Assembly (NCBI GenBank): GCA_029817715.1
Contig: JARUPY010000566.1
Span: 1-64,000, forward strand
Length of the DNA stretch: 64,000 nt
Source: Melastoma dodecandrum
Taxonomy: Eukaryota; Streptophyta; Magnoliopsida; Myrtales; Melastomataceae
Direction of reading: 5' to 3'
Below are positions 35,103-44,944 of the stretch, piece after piece. The notes beneath the pieces are model-generated. The model was not told the DNA's origin. It saw only the letters and a list, made by a program, of their open reading frames with translations, and did no database searches. A program made the position numbers and the translations under genes. The stretch's first letter is position 1; each line of letters begins with the position of its first letter.

Positions 35103-35656
35103 TGCGTGGTTAACAAGGCGGAAATGGGTGGATTGGGTGCAGGGATGTTGGAAGCATGAGTTGATTGCAGATGGCGGAAGGGATGAGCTGGAATGCAAGA
35201 TTAAAGGAAGTTGCAGGATCTGCAGAAGTGCTAAATGCGGGAGCTGCAGAAATGCAGATTATAAGAAGTTGGGTAGTTAAACTGTTGAGATCCGGTTTGT
35301 TCCGGTTAGGGCCGGTCCAATATAAGTGAACCGGTCCGAGTTATAAAATCTGTTAGGGAGTCTGTTGGAGTCTGGGAGGGGGGGGGAATGTTAAGTGTGG
35401 AGTCTGTTTTACGTTGGAGTCTCTGTCATTCTGTTTTGTATCTGGAGGGGGTGTTGGTTGTTGGTGACAGTTGCGCCGGAGGCGGAGTTGTTGTAAGGAT
35501 TGTGGTTGGAGTTGGCCGGAGCTATCGGAGGTCGGCTGTGTTGAGTGTGAGTTTGATTTGCTCTTAATCGTGTAATTGTTGATTGTATTTCCTTTGATTG
35601 CCGTTCTGTCCAATCTGCACGCGGTTTGTGCTATAATCCGAAATTAGCACGAATCA
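35100..35656 (+). repeat. Chromovirus LTR (557 bp), the only copy
   Basis: Starts TGATGCGTGGTTAACAAGG and ends GCACGAATCA, followed by a primer-binding-site-like AGGGTATCAGAG. The matching 5' LTR expected before 30445 is absent; a TRIM LTR stands there instead. Confidence 0.8.
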
Positions 35657-35769
35657 AGGGTATCAGAGTCCACCCACTCGCGCAGTGCAAGCGAGCGGCG
35701 CGGGCAACCTACGCAGACTGAGCCTCTGGCTTGGCCCGCGTGGGCGCCAGGCTGCGGAGCGTGGTGGTA
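35657..35769 (+). repeat. TRIM internal region copy 2 (113 bp)
   Basis: Second copy of 30207-30319, with four single-base differences. Confidence 0.85.
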
Positions 35770-35894
35770 TGATGCGTGGAAAAAGTATCCCACACCGGTT
35801 GTATGGGCGACCGATGTGGGGTATATATGGGCCTTGGGCACTCCCCTCCTTTGAGTCGACTTTTGGGAAGGGTTCTCCCAAGTAACCCGTATCA
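35770..35894 (+). repeat. TRIM LTR copy 3 (125 bp)
   Basis: Three G-to-A differences from copies 1 and 2, one of them in the 11-bp hairpin stem. It ends at the right GAGGA duplication. Confidence 0.85.
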
Positions 35895-35899
35895 GAGGA
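35895..35899 (+). repeat. 5-bp target-site duplication (right) of the composite LTR element
   Basis: GAGGA; exact partner of 30077-30081. Confidence 0.75.
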
Positions 35900-37379
35900 C
35901 TTATATAGGAGTTACTGCTGCTTATTTAACTGAGTTTCATCTTCACAAAAGACAGAAAAAGGATAAGATCAGGCGTTCATCTAAAGGCCAAGAGAATGCC
36001 CTTCCTTATCTCTCTGTTCTTGCTCAAGACATCAGAGAGCTAGTAATTACGGAGAAGGATATGTCTTCCCTTGTTTTCAAGAGGTGGCATCCTCTGCCAA
36101 CACGTATTGCGGTAGCGACTCTTCATTATTGCTTCGGGAGTTATCTGAATAACTTCATCATGGGTATTGATGAGTTCACACTTGATGCTATGCAAGTGCT
36201 GATAGCTGCTGATAAATTGGAGAAAGATCTAGTGCAAATAGCTCTGGAAGATTCTGTTGACAGCGAGGATGGTGGCAAGTCTATCGATGTCTCCATATGA
36301 GGTAGAAACTGTAGTTTCCAATCTGGTTGCCGAATGGATCAAAATAAGAGTTGGATAGATTAAAGAGTGGGTCGACAGAAATCTACAGCAGGAGGTATGG
36401 CTTACTTAACCTGTTGTAGAGGCTCTGCTGTTGCACAAAAGAATGCAGATTGAGTGCTCAATTAATTCTCGAACTTTGTTAATTAGTAAATTCATTTCAT
36501 CTTCTGAAGCATTGTATCTCCATACAATGTCTAATCCTCTACATGCTATTTTAGTTGTGGAGTCCTCATGCAAATGAATAGCGATTTGCTCCTTCTGCTG
36601 TTGAAGTGCTGCGTATCGTCGATGAGACTCTGGAGGCGTTTTTCCTCTTGCCCATACCAATGTATCAAAGCTTGCTGCCTCGGCTGATTAGTGGCTTAGA
36701 TAAGGGCCATCAGCAATATGTCATGGTTGCTAAAGCTGGCTGTGGTATGCATTGTTGACTTTTCCTCGATGAATTTTGCTTGTGACACTTCATTTCTTCT
36801 TAGTTCTTTTACTTTATATTGAAAGACTGATACCTTGAACCAAGATGATTTTTTGTTGCCATCTGCAGGGAACAGAGCTACTTTCATTCCATCTATGCCT
36901 CTCCCTTGACCAGATGTATTACGGGATCCAAGTATAACCGTGTCCCAAAAAAGAAGGAGAAGGAAAAAACCGCTCAAAGGAGGAAATCCCAGTTGGGAAC
37001 TCAGAATTTGGATAACAGTCTAGGAGTTCTTCAGCTCTGTGTACATCAACACGTTGCAGCATTTCAGGATACAACTGGAGGCTTTAGGGAAAAAGACATT
37101 TGCCTGTCTTAAAAGTTCTGACCCTAGTTATGCCGAAGAAGTAGCAAGTGGGAGGGGAATTAAGTTCTAGCTTTCTTGTGCTACATGTTCCGAAGGGATC
37201 AGACAACTTTGCGAAGCAATGGCTTATAAGATCGTCTTCCAGGATCTCAGCCCTGTCCTTTGGAATGGTTTGTTCGTTAGAGATGTTTCTTCTTCCAGGA
37301 TTGAGCCTTTCCTTCAGGAGCTTGAATCTTATTTGGAGACGATTTCTTCTACGGTGCACGATCGAGCGAGGACTGAAAG

Positions 37380-38975
37380 GTTCCAAAATTTCTCATTTGC
37401 GGTATAACCCGATTTTATTATAATTCTAACGACGACTTAATATACAATATTCCAGTATACATTAGTTTAATACGCAATTGTAACCCTTTATATAATTACC
37501 AACTTCGGTGCCTGTAAAAAGAAAAAAAAAACAATACCGAGCATTATTTGTTAGTCATTAGAGACTTAAGTGCGACCCTAATATGGATTCCCTTGACCTT
37601 CTTGCCTATTACAACCACAAAGCGCTTCAACCACTATCGTGAACGAATCCAATCCCACCATCGATTTTCACCCATGCAGAGCACATATCCCACGCATTGA
37701 AGTACATAACCGGAGTCCCCATTTCCAGCCTTCCCAAAACATCCCCCATCACTTTCTTCGCGTTGGATATTCCCAGGAAAAGTTTCCTCGTATTTTTTGG
37801 ATTAATCCCGAATAATTATGCCTTTCACGGTAAATTCATTCACATGATTCCGGCTGCAATTCCAGCTTAGCTTTAGCAGCCTTAAAAGTATTACACAAGG
37901 TCCGATCCACCTTGTCGAACTCCCTCCCGAGTTCTCTCTCCGACCACGGACATGATCCATCCTAATACGTCGCATACGAACTCTAAGTTCCTCATCATCC
38001 GTCCATGATTCCGGCTTGACTTGCTCAGCCTGTATGGCTCCTAATGGAGCATTCTGGGATGCCCAAGACTGGTCACATCCCTGCCCATGGAGGCCTTAAT
38101 CCAGTCTCCCGTTAATACCCGTCACATGTTTTAACTACACGTGAACTGTCGTCACCTCCACCACCTTACCGGGTGCTTGACTTAGTGCATCTCCAAGGGA
38201 GCGACACCATTCACCGGTGCTTCCACGGCTAGCTTCACGCCAAGTACCAGGAAGACAAGTCATCCTTCCACAATCTGGGGCAGAGCTCGGTCCCCTTTCG
38301 AGTGACAACAAGGCAGCACCTCCCTCCCTTCGGATTGAGCTTACAACCCACGGTAGACACGATTTGAGCAACCATCGGATTACAAGACACAAGACCACCA
38401 CAGTACTAGCACAGATCCAGACCCACGCACACGAGAATACGACTCGTAATCACAACCACAGTAAGATGCCACGAGATTCGACAAGACAAAAGCAAGTAGG
38501 AAAACAGAGAAGTGGCGGACGTACCTCGTTCCACTTCCTCCGTAAAATACTTCAAGTTCTCGACGTTTCCGTACGATTTCACTTCGGGTCGGACGTTTTA
38601 ACACGTCCCTTCCTCGAGGTTCCGAACATAATTCCGCCCTCGACGTCACCGTGTCCCCCGCTTCTCTCGTTCCTTCTTCTCTTCCTATTTTTTTTTCTTC
38701 TTCTTCACCGATAACTCTCCTTACTTTTTATAAAATCTTCTATTTCTTTTTATCATTTCACGTAACTGCCCCCCGCCTCCTCTTCTCTCGTATGCTTAGT
38801 GTCCCTTAATTATAACTAGGGTCCCACCATTTTTTTTTTCAGTTTCTAATTATCATCAAGTTTGGATATGTTAGGGTGCCGGCCATAATTATAGACAAAT
38901 GATCGAGTCTGTCCAATGTTCATTCACATCTTACATTGGCATAATTACAATTACAAAATTTTTTATCATTACAAG
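37380..38975 (+). other. Large intron of the DUF810 relic, contents unassigned
   Basis: The donor (GAAAG/GTTCC) and acceptor (TTACAAG) join in frame to ARTERTRLITNVMKASF. At 1.6 kb it is much longer than the other original introns, and it has a GC-rich core (38100-38650) that looks foreign. I could not find terminal repeats or a recognisable protein, so its source is unknown. Confidence 0.45.
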
Positions 38976-39284
38976 GACACGTTTAATCACAAATGTCATG
39001 AAAGCCTCTTTCGATGGGTTCCTCGTAATCCTACTGGCGGGAGGTCCCCGTAGAGCTTTCTCCCTCGAAGATTGTCAGATAATAAATGAGGATTTCAAAT
39101 TTCTCGAAGAGCTTTTCTGGTCCAACGGGGACGGCTTGCCGGCTGATCTGATCAACAAGTACTCATCCTCCATCAAAAGTATACTTCCTCTATTTCGTGC
39201 TAATACAGATACCCTAATCGAGCAGTTCAAACGTACCACTCTTGAAACATGCTGCTGGTCTTATGCCTACGGAACGATCCGCTC

Positions 39285-39360
39285 GCACCACACGGGCGAG
39301 GGGGCCCACTATCAATTTTACTGCACCACACGGGCGAGGGAGCCCACTATCGATTTTACT
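39285..39360 (+). repeat. 38-bp tandem duplication
   Basis: Two adjacent copies (39285-39322 and 39323-39360) beginning GCACCACACGGGCGAGGG, with two single-base differences. It lies inside the internal part of the LTR remnant. Confidence 0.8.
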
Positions 39361-39370
39361 GGGTTTAACC

Positions 39371-39558
39371 GGGCTCTGATACCATGTTAGGATATGTGAC
39401 CGGTTCATACGCGGAGCGTAGCATACAAGCCTAGCGGGGTTCCATTCGAAAACCAATTGGCTGTAGAGGGAGTAGCCCGCTAAACTATATATACTGGACC
39501 GAACTCTTTTCTCTTTCTGATGTGGGAATGTATTTGCTATATGACAACCCTTTCAACA
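39371..39558 (-). mobile_element. TRIM-like LTR (174 bp) with primer-binding site, remnant
   Basis: Read on the minus strand, 39558-39385 is an LTR with ends TGTTG and TAACA. It is followed at once by TGGTATCAGAGCCC (39384-39371), a textbook initiator tRNA-Met primer-binding site. About 110 bases of internal sequence continue to the DUF810 coding sequence near 39255, where no second LTR is found. It replaces the last codons of the DUF810 relic. Confidence 0.75.
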
Positions 39559-40311
39559 ATTACAACTACACTAACTATAGGTTTATATAGATGTAGGAAA
39601 GGGCACATATGTTTTACGCTTCGTGTTTTGGTTTGATTCTATGGTTGTTTCTTTCATAAGTTAATCTCATCCTTTACCTCCGTCTATTGGGAGAGAGGAA
39701 AAAGCAAAAGAAAGTGAGGCGCCTTGTGTTTTTACGCCAGATACTGGTGAACTCTTCATTCGGTTGTAAGATGCTTTATAGCCATGCTCGGAAGAGCGTG
39801 ACTGCCGCTGGGGGTTCAAAAGTTGCTAACTTTGATGATGGCATGTATAGCTATGACGGGCGGTTGTATCTTAACTCAATGAGGATTTTGTCTGATCCGT
39901 TCCATTCATAGGCTCGTGACGCAATAACAGAAAGTGTAGGCGACAGTGAAGCGGCTGATTTTTCCTGCCCCAGGGCCTAGTTATTCCTCAAACAACAGTT
40001 TCATTATAGTATTAGTTCCCATGAAAAGAAAACTCACAGACATGAGTCCACCAGCTAAAAAATGATTCCATGTCCCAGGTGGAGGATATGGTTCTGAAAA
40101 TCTTCGGTGGTGCACGGCTGACTAGAACTTCTGGAGGCAAGGCTGGATTGCAAAGGCAAATAATTGCCCCTGTAGCTGCGCTCTGATATTAAGCAAAAAC
40201 TCGCAGGATTGTTTAGAGTTAGTTTGACCCAGACCCAGATACTTTTGCTGTTGCAGCTCTGCAGAATTTTTCCTGGCTTCTCCAAGGGGATGATGCATCC
40301 CCCATAATGCT
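39559..40311. other. Intergenic, nothing recognised
   Basis: Between the LTR remnant and the 3' end of the SDS22-like gene. An open frame (39687-39911, +) has no family I recognise and does not match the missing DUF810 C-terminus. Confidence 0.4.
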
Positions 40312-42294
40312 CTATGCAAACGTCTCAGAATCGATTTGCTGAATATTTGGGAAGATCTCCTTCAACAAGGCTATGTATGTCGTAGATTTTGCCTGGGGAA
40401 AATTAAAAGCTGTGTTAGGAATGAGGAAGCCCTATTGCAAGACTGATGAATACTCAATACACTGATTTAGTTGCCAAATTGTTCAAGTCCCTTTCCAACC
40501 CATTTCCTAGCTCCAAAATTCTAAGCCTACACGTCATGACGTGTAACATTACCTGATAAAGATGTTGATAACTGTTCGACTGAGGGACACAAAGTAATGA
40601 CTATATAAAAGGGTGAGAATCTTGATATCAGATGATGCAAGAGAACGTACGCATGGATTATTTCCAATATATATCGTCGCGAGTGTCTCCCTTGAGCCAG
40701 CAACATCCTTCGCAATAGTATCAAGAGTCTCTATCTGGTTGTCATTCAGCCACAAGTCTTCTAACCTGCCAATATAAACACTTTTAAGTAAACCAAATGT
40801 ATTCGGACCTTCAGGGGGTACATGCCAGCACAAAACTACCATGTGAGCTGTTGAATATCTTCGACATGTTGTATCTTATTTGAGGACACATCTAGTACGC
40901 GAAGGTTAACCAAGGTTGCCAGGCCCTCCATTTTCGAAATACCATTGTGACTCAGGTATAGCTCCTCGAGAGCAGTGCATTCCTCAAATCCTACCATCGA
41001 GGTCAAGCGATTGCTTTGCAAACTGATCTTCTTGATGCATTTCAGCCCCCATAAATTTACAGCCTTGATTCGATTCCTGCCCAGCCACAACTCCTGTAGA
41101 TTTGTCAAATTCTTCAAGTTCTCCATGACCTGAGATAGCAAGATTTACACCAATCATATACAATGGCTCCCCAAATTAAAATGAAAGGTGGATACTGGAT
41201 TTATTCCTCTGGGTAACAATCCTAAGTCATTTCTCATGTCACACAAGCAGTTTTATGCCTCTCCTCTCATTACCAAGACACCGAAAAGGGATTGTTGATT
41301 ACTCGAAAATTCTAATAGTTGTAAGGTGAGAAAAAACATGGAGAAATGCATTCGAAGAGGCTCGGAATACACACCCGAAATCTGTTTGAACCAAGTTCAA
41401 GAATCTGCAGTTCAGAGAAGTGATCAATCTCTTCCATCTTAGTGACTTCATTCTTCGACACATACAACTCCTTCAGAGTGCTGGTAACCTTGGACAATCC
41501 ATGAAGTGAAGAGATCTCATTGAAAGAAACATCAAAAACCAAGAGCTTCTTGAATATGCTGGCATCGGGTATTTTGGTCAGTTTATTATCTCTAAACACC
41601 AACTCCTGCCAGCAGAAAGCAAACTCACTCAGCGTAGAAAAGAAATATCCAGAACACTCAAAGAATAGAAATATATATCGCAGCCAATGAGGCAGAACTC
41701 AGCTTACGCTACTCTAGCCATGCTCTGCATAACAGAGAAAAAAATAGCTGCAAACCATCATCTTTACGAGCTATGATTCACGAGGTATGTAGTAATCATG
41801 CTAGCATGCTGAAGGAACATTTGGGTTAAAGTAGGCAGATGCATTCAACTAATGGCTCTCATCCAATGAATCCACGGGACAAATATCTTCAACCCCACGA
41901 TCACACAATACAGCGTCAAACTTACACAGCTCGCAATCCCCCAATTTACGCCAAAACCAAAGAACAACATAACTACTACTACCTCCAAGGCGGCCACAGA
42001 CGTCCAGCCGGGAACCGCCTCGGCGGCTGCATCGTCGATCAAGTTCTGCCGCAGCGACAGCTTCCTCAGGTTCGAAAGCGTAGCGATGCGGTGGTCCAAG
42101 GTCGAGAGACGGTTCGCGGTCAGGTCCAGCTCAACGAGGCCGGGAGGAAACTCGACAGAGTCGAGGTCGTGGAGCTGACAGCTCGTGAGGTCGAGCACCG
42201 TCGACGCCGGATCGTCCTCCTCCGTCCGATCACCCATTCCAACGCCGGCAAGAGGCCTTCCGCTCCCTTCCCCGGGTATCGACGACGTCTTCAT
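40312..42294 (-). CDS. SDS22-like leucine-rich-repeat regulatory subunit of protein phosphatase 1
   Basis: Plant homologue of SDS22/PPP1R7, a nuclear LRR protein that binds and directs type-1 phosphatase. Five exons: 42294-41983, 41605-41375, 41129-40840, 40765-40651 and 40392-40312. All have GT-AG sites and sum to 1029 nt, giving 342 aa with no frame break. The LRR units are easy to see: LDLTSCQLHDLDSVEFPPGL, LRKLSLRQNLIDD, FKKLLVFDVSFNEISSLHG, LQILELGSNRFR, LQELWLGRNRIKAVNLWG, LEELYLSHNGISKMEGL, LEDLWLNDNQIETLD. The LRR cap-type end is NNPCAKSTTYIALLKEIFPN, IQQIDSETFA. A later Met (MGDRTEEDD) could also be the start. It is intact, in contrast with its left-hand neighbours. Confidence 0.93.
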
Positions 42295-42515
42295 CGCCTT
42301 CTTCCCAGTCGATTCCGACGAAGCGAAGCGGATGAATCGACACAGAAAGCAACGCGAATGTTGTCGAAGGCGACGGTGGAAAGAAATGTGGCTCAAATTG
42401 GGCTTTATAAATGGGCTAAATAGGCCCATTATAAGGCATGCCGATGGCCCACAATATAATGAAAAGACCAACTTACCCTTTACTGGTCCCATTTCTCGAG
42501 TTTTATACCGATATA

Positions 42516-42526
42516 CGGTATATCGG
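42516..42526 (+). repeat. Candidate 11-bp target duplication (left)
   Basis: CGGTATATCGG, repeated exactly at 44299-44309. The word also sits in a local palindrome (9-bp arms, 42508-42526), so some caution is needed. Confidence 0.5.
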
Positions 42527-42665
42527 AATTGTTTTTGTACAAGAAATTCCCTATTTTAATGTGCTTAGTGAATCTGGTCGTGAGTAACACTTCAGCATTT
42601 TCATCCCCCTGCTTGTTGCTCGCCCATAGTGATTATTTGTTGGTTTTATTGGTATGTAGGTAATC

Positions 42666-43660
42666 ATGTCTGAAAGTGGTAGTTCTTCACGTGCCGCACC
42701 TGCACCAAAATGCAAAACTCCAAAAAATGCTCCTGGAGCTGGGGAAGATGTGAGCCTAGGAGCATGGTATCGCTGTTGATGGCAATCCAAGAATCATTAA
42801 GTGCAAATATTGTGAGAAAGTGATGAGTGGAGGCGTTTACACACTAAAGCATCATCTTGCTGGAACAAATAAAGATGTTGGAGCGTGTAGAGCAGTCCCT
42901 GATGATGTGAAAAGCAAGATGATGGAGATTGTTTGTACTTTGCAAGAAAGATTGTTTAAGAAGTCAAAGTTGTCTTCGTTTGATGATGGGCAAGCAAGCA
43001 CAGATTCCACTCAATCCGAAAAGAATCTGTTAAGAAAAAGTGTAAGCTCTCATCAAATGATCAATACCATGTTCAAGAAGAAACTTAGAGAGGAGGCTTC
43101 GGAAGCAATTGCATTCTCAAAAAGGGACTATATGATTGCATGCAGAAGATTGTGGGAGAAGTTGAAGAGATATCCAAGATTGATTCTCAACTTGAAGAGT
43201 TTAAAAGCAAGTCAGGGATGTTTGGAAGTATAGTTGCTAAGCAAGCACTTAATACAAAAACACCGGCACAATGGTGGGAGTCTTATGGGAGTCAATTTGC
43301 TATTCGCGTGCCAAGCCTTACGTGCAGCTCTTCTGGTTGCAAGAGAAATTGGAGTGCTTTTGAGATGGTAACTTGAAGTTGGGAACAAGAACACCCAAGG
43401 ATTATGAGATTCATGATCTTTCCTTAGATAATGAATGGATCCTTGGTGATGAAGATGCGCAAAACTTAGAAGAGGAGATTGACACTACAAATAAAGATGT
43501 TATGCGAGTTGGAGATGAAGCGGGAGCTAGTAGTGTTGGTGATGATTTACATATTATAAGATTTGAAGATGATGTACCCGAGGAGGAGAATGAAGATGAT
43601 ATGGCAGACGATGGAAATGATTATTATGATCAAAACATGAATGCTTTGTTGGATCCTTAG
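42666..43660 (+). pseudogene. hAT transposase, internally deleted
   Basis: The N-terminal part has a BED-type zinc finger (IIKCKYCEKVMSGGVYTLKH, then HLAGTNKDVGACRAVPDDVK). It is preceded by MSESGSSSRAAPAPK and a slip near 42770. Near 43120 the reading jumps to the C-terminal region (CMQKIVGEVEEISKIDSQLE, TKTPAQWWESYGSQ, FAIRVPSLTCSSSGCKRNWS), which is the hAT dimerisation domain. The catalytic RNase-H-like core that should lie between is missing. Further slips occur near 43300 and 43375. An acidic tail (EDDVPEEENEDDMADDGNDY) ends at 43660. Such deletion derivatives cannot transpose by themselves. Confidence 0.85.
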
Positions 43661-43956
43661 ATTTTTGTTATGCTTTTAAGACTTGTCACTTTAGAGGACT
43701 TTTATGGTGTGTTTTGTTTGGGAGCATATTATTTGTCTTGTGACTCTACATTTTGTTATACATCTTTTTATGATTAAAGACTTGTTTCTTCGTGTTCTTG
43801 TTGTGATTTGTTATTTGTTACAATGTGCGTTTATGTGTTGTTCGAATTACAATTTTGTAAACTCTTCCGATTTTACTTACGATCCCACGAGTTACGATTT
43901 CACAGCTCCCTTCCGATCCTGCATAGGATCTCGATTTTGACTACCATGGATATTCC

Positions 43957-44298
43957 TGGTTTTAAAATAAATTTACGATTGAAGTTTCAAAAATATCCGA
44001 TTTACCATACTTATGGCGTATTTTGAAAACCTGTCTTCCAATTTACAAAGAAAACGAATTTTCAAAATCCGTCATCCAAATAAATCGGGAGAAAGGCGGG
44101 TTTTAACCCCTCCCCTTACGTCTCTCTCCCCTTTCCCTTTTCGGGTTTTGCCTCCCTCCTCGATTATTTGAGTGATGGGTTTTGAAAACCCGCCTTCTTT
44201 GTAAATCGGAAGACGGTTTTTCAAAACGCGCCATAATACAGTAAATCGAGTATTTCTGAAATTTTGACCATATTTCGTATTTTTTTTTTTCAAATCAA
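43957..44298. repeat. Small foldback hairpin related to the 16.5-kb element
   Basis: Arms meet near 44130. The left arm holds TCCGATTTACCATACTTATGG then CGTATTTTGAAAACCTGTCTT, with an inverted counterpart at the right containing ACGGTTTTTCAAAACGCGCC. The same (G/C)GGGTTTTGAAAACCCG-type words recur as in 16490-17474. Confidence 0.7.
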
Positions 44299-44309
44299 CG
44301 GTATATCGG
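44299..44309 (+). repeat. Candidate 11-bp target duplication (right)
   Basis: CGGTATATCGG; partner of 42516-42526. Confidence 0.5.
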
Positions 44310-44428
44310 TGAATAGCTTACCGTTTCTCCGTCTTTATTATTAATTACAACAGGAAACATATTGCCCACGGCGGGAAGTAGTTCCAGTCGACGACGGAGT
44401 TCACGCTCCCACAACTGATGATCTCAGT

Positions 44429-44944
44429 TCAGTTGTGTTGATGAAGGACTACTTCCTCCATCCTTCGAGCCATCACCTCCTGTCCGTTCCCGATGAACCA
44501 ATCCAAGTCCTCCAGCTTCCACCCCTCAACAGGCTCCACCTCGTACTCCCCAGGATGATACACCCTCCCTTGCTCTGGACCACCCTCGCCATCCAAAAGT
44601 AGGAGCGAAACCTGATGTTGCTACCTATAGACTATGGAGTAGCTGAAGACCCTCTCCCCCGGATCTATTTTCAGCAAGTTCGGCTTGGTCCAGTTCAAGC
44701 GATCTGTTACACCCTCCTCGTCGACCGGGGTGCGGAACACTGTGCATTAACAAACACAGCCAGGCTCGCCTTGCAACCCTTCCACGGGGATGCAAGTTGT
44801 CAGGGTGGGGAACCACTTATCAAGGACGAAGAAGTCCTCTAGGAACGGCCATATCTGGTCCGTTGTCGGGCCTGCCAGCTCTGCCATAGCACTCCCGGTC
44901 CATTTCAAGACTGTGTTAGTGGCATTCACAGGGGAGGACATCAT
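44429..44944 (-). pseudogene. Lachrymatory-factor-synthase-like START/Bet v1-fold protein, frameshifted
   Basis: The family (LFS-like, SRPBCC fold) binds small ligands; most members outside Allium have no known substrate. The N-terminal part is clear: VLKWTGSAMAELAGP, IWPFLEDFFVLDKWFPTLTT, VEGLQGEPGC. After a slip near 44750 come WTKPNLLKIDPGERVFSYSI, another slip, FRSYFWMARVVQSKGG, a third slip, then EYEVEPVEGWKLEDLDWF and MARRMEEVVLHQHN before the stop at 44429. At 516 bases the length fits a whole single-exon family member. Three small indels break it. Confidence 0.8.

Larger units (their letters stand above)
30082..35894 (+). mobile_element. Composite LTR element: TRIM - chromovirus - TRIM
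   Basis: In order: TRIM LTR (30082-30206), TRIM internal (30207-30319), TRIM LTR (30320-30444), chromovirus internal region with gag-pol (30445-35099), chromovirus LTR (35100-35656), TRIM internal (35657-35769), TRIM LTR (35770-35894). Every internal region begins AGGGTATCAGAG, a primer-binding site for initiator tRNA-Met. Both LTR families begin TGATGCGTGG and end ATCA. The outer flanks are the 5-bp duplication GAGGA, and no other duplication is seen at inner junctions. The unit lies in an intron of the DUF810 relic, in the same orientation. Total length is 5813 bp. Confidence 0.85.
28896..39252 (+). pseudogene. DUF810 / MUN-domain unc-13-like protein (PATROL1 type), truncated pseudogene
   Basis: The family promotes membrane tethering; Arabidopsis PATROL1 controls proton-pump delivery to the plasma membrane. 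Visible exons are 28896-29753 (SIVLPLELLQQFQPSDFP, MSLACRSLNGS, LNIRLYQVLLEACFDINEET), 35956-about 36393 (LPYLSVLAQDI, AADKLEKDLVQIALEDSVDS), 36582-36744 (RFAPSAVEVLRIVDETLEAF), 36869-37379 (AMAYKIVFQDLSPVLWNGL, SSSRIEPFLQELESYL) and 38976-about 39252 (MKASFDGFLVILLAGGPRRA, FWSNGDGLPADLINKYSS). The lesions are a slip near 29115, one near 36283, TAG near 36357, slips near 36895 and 37045, and TAG in KF-stop-LS near 37166. The N-terminal part and the extreme C-terminus are missing. Intron 29754-35955 has a GC donor (CAG/GCAAGT) and holds the composite LTR element. Confidence 0.87.
42527..44298. mobile_element. Candidate MULE-type foldback element that contains a hAT relic
   Basis: The left end reads AATTGTTTTTGTACAAGAAATT, close in its TTTTGTAC..GAAAT core to the 16490 foldback tip. 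The right end is the outer arm of the hairpin at 43957-44298. An exact 11-bp direct repeat flanks the interval. The interior holds a deleted hAT transposase. An alternative is two unrelated insertions side by side. Confidence 0.45.

Noticed and set aside
38217..38714. 165-codon open frame in the large DUF810 intron
   Set aside because: Low-complexity composition, no domain, and located in a spliceable intron; there is no evidence of coding.
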